64,000 bases of DNA from contig CAVSZY010000004.1 in assembly GCA_963732585.1 (NCBI GenBank), forward strand, positions 992,001-1,056,000. Reading direction: 5' to 3'. The notes beneath the pieces are model-generated. The model was not told the DNA's origin and searched no databases. It worked only from the letters and a program-made list of their open reading frames with translations. Shown piece by piece: positions 62,338 to 64,000 of this stretch (its first letter is position 1; each line of letters begins with the position of its first letter). The DNA comes from WLMZ01 sp963732585 (GTDB lineage: Bacteria > Actinomycetota > Acidimicrobiia > Acidimicrobiales > Ilumatobacteraceae). The position numbers and the translations under genes were made by a program.

Positions 62338-63390
62338 TCACCAATGCTTGAGATCGATCGGCCAACGATCGAGGACGTCGTTGCCGGAGGCGACCCACAT
62401 CTCGCGGTGGAAGGCAACCGTGGGATCGATGTGCGCTGGTTGCAGGCGCACGCGGTCGCCGACCTTGAACTCGCCGACGTTGTGTGGGGCCAGGGTGGTG
62501 TATTCGTCCGAGCAGAACGCCACCTCGCCATGCTCCCAACTTGGCTTGCCGTGGCCCATACCGAAGGCGCGCATTCCCGCATCGACAACGATCCACCCCG
62601 TCGCGTTCTTCGACACCACCGTGGTCAGCACGGTCAGCGCGATCTGGAACGGCACCCCTAGCGACACGCAGTGCGTATCCATCAAGCAATAGGCGCCAGC
62701 TTGGATCTCCGTACACCACGTATTGATGGCAAACGTCCCCGTTCCACCACCAGAAATGACGTCACCTCCGACTCGCGAGGACGCGTCCAGCAGCACCGTC
62801 CTGGCAACCTCCGACTGTTCCACACGCTGGCGCTCGTCAGTGGCCACCATCAAAAGGTCTTCGTACCCCATCACCCCGCGAACGTCGAGCCCAGCAGCGC
62901 GCGCCCGATCGGCGAGTCGTTGAGCTGTGTCGAGGTCGCATCCGCCGCGGCCTAAGCCAACGTCGATATCGATGAGCACGCGCTCGATGCCGCCGCCAAT
63001 TGCCGCATCGAGGATCGGATCTGAGTCGACGGCGACGGTGATGTTGGCGTCGCGGGTGTGGGCGAGCAGGCCCAATCGCTCGAGATCAAACGACTCGGTG
63101 ACCAGCAACAAATCGTCGGTCAAACCAGCGTGGACCAGGCCTTCAATCTCGCGCGGTGTCGCTGCACAAAAGCTTCGGTGCCCGCGCAGCGCAAGTTCGT
63201 GGGCCAGGGCCGTCGACTTGAACGCTTTGACGTGTGGTCGCAGTCGCGATCCGGGAAGGATCGCGTCCATCGTTGCCATGTTGGCGTCGAGAGCGGGGCG
63301 TTCCACCACCAGCGTCGGTGTCGCCAGCGACTCGATCCGAGACTGGGGTGGCTGCGGTTGCCGATTGAGATAATGGACGGTTGCGCTCAC
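62338..63390 (-). CDS. D-threonine aldolase/DSD1-like PLP enzyme
   Basis: A 350-residue fold-III PLP enzyme. SLATPTLVVERPALDANMAT is the N-terminal signature. RPHVKAFKSTALAHELALRG has the PLP lysine region, LIDIDVGLGRGGCD and DVRGVMGYEDLL are barrel strands, and GGGTGTFAIN binds phosphate. The C-terminal metal site is in LAPHNVGEFKVGDRVRLQPA and HIDPTVAFH. It cleaves or deaminates D-hydroxy amino acids. The GTG at 63390 overlaps the TetR stop (GTGA), so the regulator probably controls it. Confidence 0.85.
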   Translation of the reverse strand: MSATVHYLNRQPQPPQSRIESLATPTLVVERPALDANMATMDAILPGSRLRPHVKAFKSTALAHELALRGHRSFCAATPREIEGLVHAGLTDDLLLVTESFDLERLGLLAHTRDANITVAVDSDPILDAAIGGGIERVLIDIDVGLGRGGCDLDTAQRLADRARAAGLDVRGVMGYEDLLMVATDERQRVEQSEVARTVLLDASSRVGGDVISGGGTGTFAINTWCTEIQAGAYCLMDTHCVSLGVPFQIALTVLTTVVSKNATGWIVVDAGMRAFGMGHGKPSWEHGEVAFCSDEYTTLAPHNVGEFKVGDRVRLQPAHIDPTVAFHREMWVASGNDVLDRWPIDLKHW

Positions 63391-64000
63391 CGACCCGCCA
63401 TTCCCTGCAGCGCAGCGCGCACCGTAGCCTCGATCATCGCTGAAGACTGTGTCGGGTTTTCGACGATGACCACGACGGTCTGCTTCGACGGCGTGGACGA
63501 CGCAGAACACATGTGCGCCGCCCTGACCCGATTTGTGAGGTCGTCGATCAGCGCCTCGACTGGCACGCCATTCGCCGCGGCCCGCAGGATCGAGGCACCA
63601 CCGACAATGAACATCGCCGCCAACCCGCGACAGGTGACGATTTCGCCAACGTCCGGCTTGGCGCTGAACTTCTTGGAAAACACCGCTGACATTAGTTCGA
63701 GTAGCCCTGCGTCGAGATTTCGATCGAGCGCGACGAGGTCGTCCTCGGCGTCGATCAGCGCATATCGCCGCCTCCACAAGTCCTGATCGGCTTGGCGAGA
63801 AATGACGACCTTGCGAAGGCCATCGGCTGCGGCATCAAAGGGGTCCATGGTCGCCACCACGGGATCGTTAAACAATTCGACGATGTCGCCCTTGTCGGCG
63901 AACAGCGCCATTTCCTTTGACTTGAAATGACGGAAAAAGGTGCGCTCACTCACACCGGCGATCTCGGCGATCTGCGAAACCGAACCGTCGTGGTAGCCGT
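63387..64000 (-). CDS. TetR-family transcriptional regulator, 5' end beyond the window
   Basis: The visible 204 residues start inside the helix-turn-helix: DGSVSQIAEIAGVSERTFFR followed by HFKSKEMAL. The ligand-binding domain is helical with no obvious family. The frame is open to the window end, so the first one or two helices are missing. It lies directly upstream of the PLP enzyme gene with coupled translation. Confidence 0.85.
   Translation of the reverse strand, partial: GYHDGSVSQIAEIAGVSERTFFRHFKSKEMALFADKGDIVELFNDPVVATMDPFDAAADGLRKVVISRQADQDLWRRRYALIDAEDDLVALDRNLDAGLLELMSAVFSKKFSAKPDVGEIVTCRGLAAMFIVGGASILRAAANGVPVEALIDDLTNRVRAAHMCSASSTPSKQTVVVIVENPTQSSAMIEATVRAALQGMAGR

Noticed and set aside
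1..64000. CRISPR array, rRNA genes and complete insertion sequences
   Set aside because: No regularly spaced repeats, no rRNA sequence and no transposase gene were found.

Overview
The window looks like a chromosomal segment of a high-GC actinobacterium, most probably of the class Acidimicrobiia (inference). Supporting signs are the GC content of roughly 60-65 percent, a Tad pilus locus with a short actinobacterial-type pilin, an RsgA, an MMPL transporter, an ABC transporter pair of the drug-resistance type, and proteins with N-terminal zinc ribbons and PASTA or peptidoglycan-recognition domains. No rRNA and no CRISPR array were seen. One tRNA is present, a selenocysteine tRNA.

Layout. 1-12.9 kb is ordinary chromosome: MMPL transporter, RsgA, HD protein, lipoprotein, acyl-CoA dehydrogenase, a compact Tad operon ending in a STAS protein, a hydroxyacid dehydrogenase/methyltransferase/MFS cluster and a secreted fibronectin type III protein. 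13.1-22.4 kb is an integrated mobilizable island inserted in the 3' end of the tRNA-Sec gene. It is bounded by 19-bp direct repeats and carries a tyrosine integrase, a DUF1016 nuclease, an excisionase-like protein, a MobF relaxase, and a membrane/HEPN plus HEAT-repeat cargo pair. 22.6-30.4 kb is a gene graveyard with Fic, a nitroreductase, several AbiE-type toxin-antitoxin genes (some truncated), a scar of a second, related integrase, a 5'-truncated acetyltransferase and fragments of other nucleases.

30.8-38.2 kb returns to ordinary genes: VOC protein, DUF4328 protein, an EamA/CGNR divergent pair, a tyrosine phosphatase, a sigma factor with a membrane partner, and an alpha/beta hydrolase. 38.2-48.1 kb is a seven-gene operon of envelope proteins. 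Three have an N-terminal double-CxxC zinc ribbon followed by one membrane helix and a different outer domain (beta-propeller, SPOR-like, PASTA plus NPCBM). The others are a peptidoglycan-recognition amidase, a vWA-SGNH fusion, a large exported protein and a small membrane protein. I regard it as the best candidate for an undescribed system. 48.4-50 kb is an ABC exporter.

50-58.9 kb is a second defence and toxin-antitoxin region: a damaged DUF4143 ATPase, a restriction-enzyme fragment, a HigB-HigA pair followed by a HEPN-motif protein, a degraded AbiE pair, VapBC, and HigB with a HigA-ImmA fusion. It ends with a 1,090-residue membrane protein of unknown function. At the right edge lie a D-threonine aldolase-like enzyme and a TetR regulator cut by the window end.

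Many otherwise intact genes carry single-base frame breaks, often in short homopolymers. This points to residual indel errors in the assembly at least as much as to real pseudogenes. Where a gene is broken, the coordinates cover the whole recognisable gene and the entry states where the frame changes.
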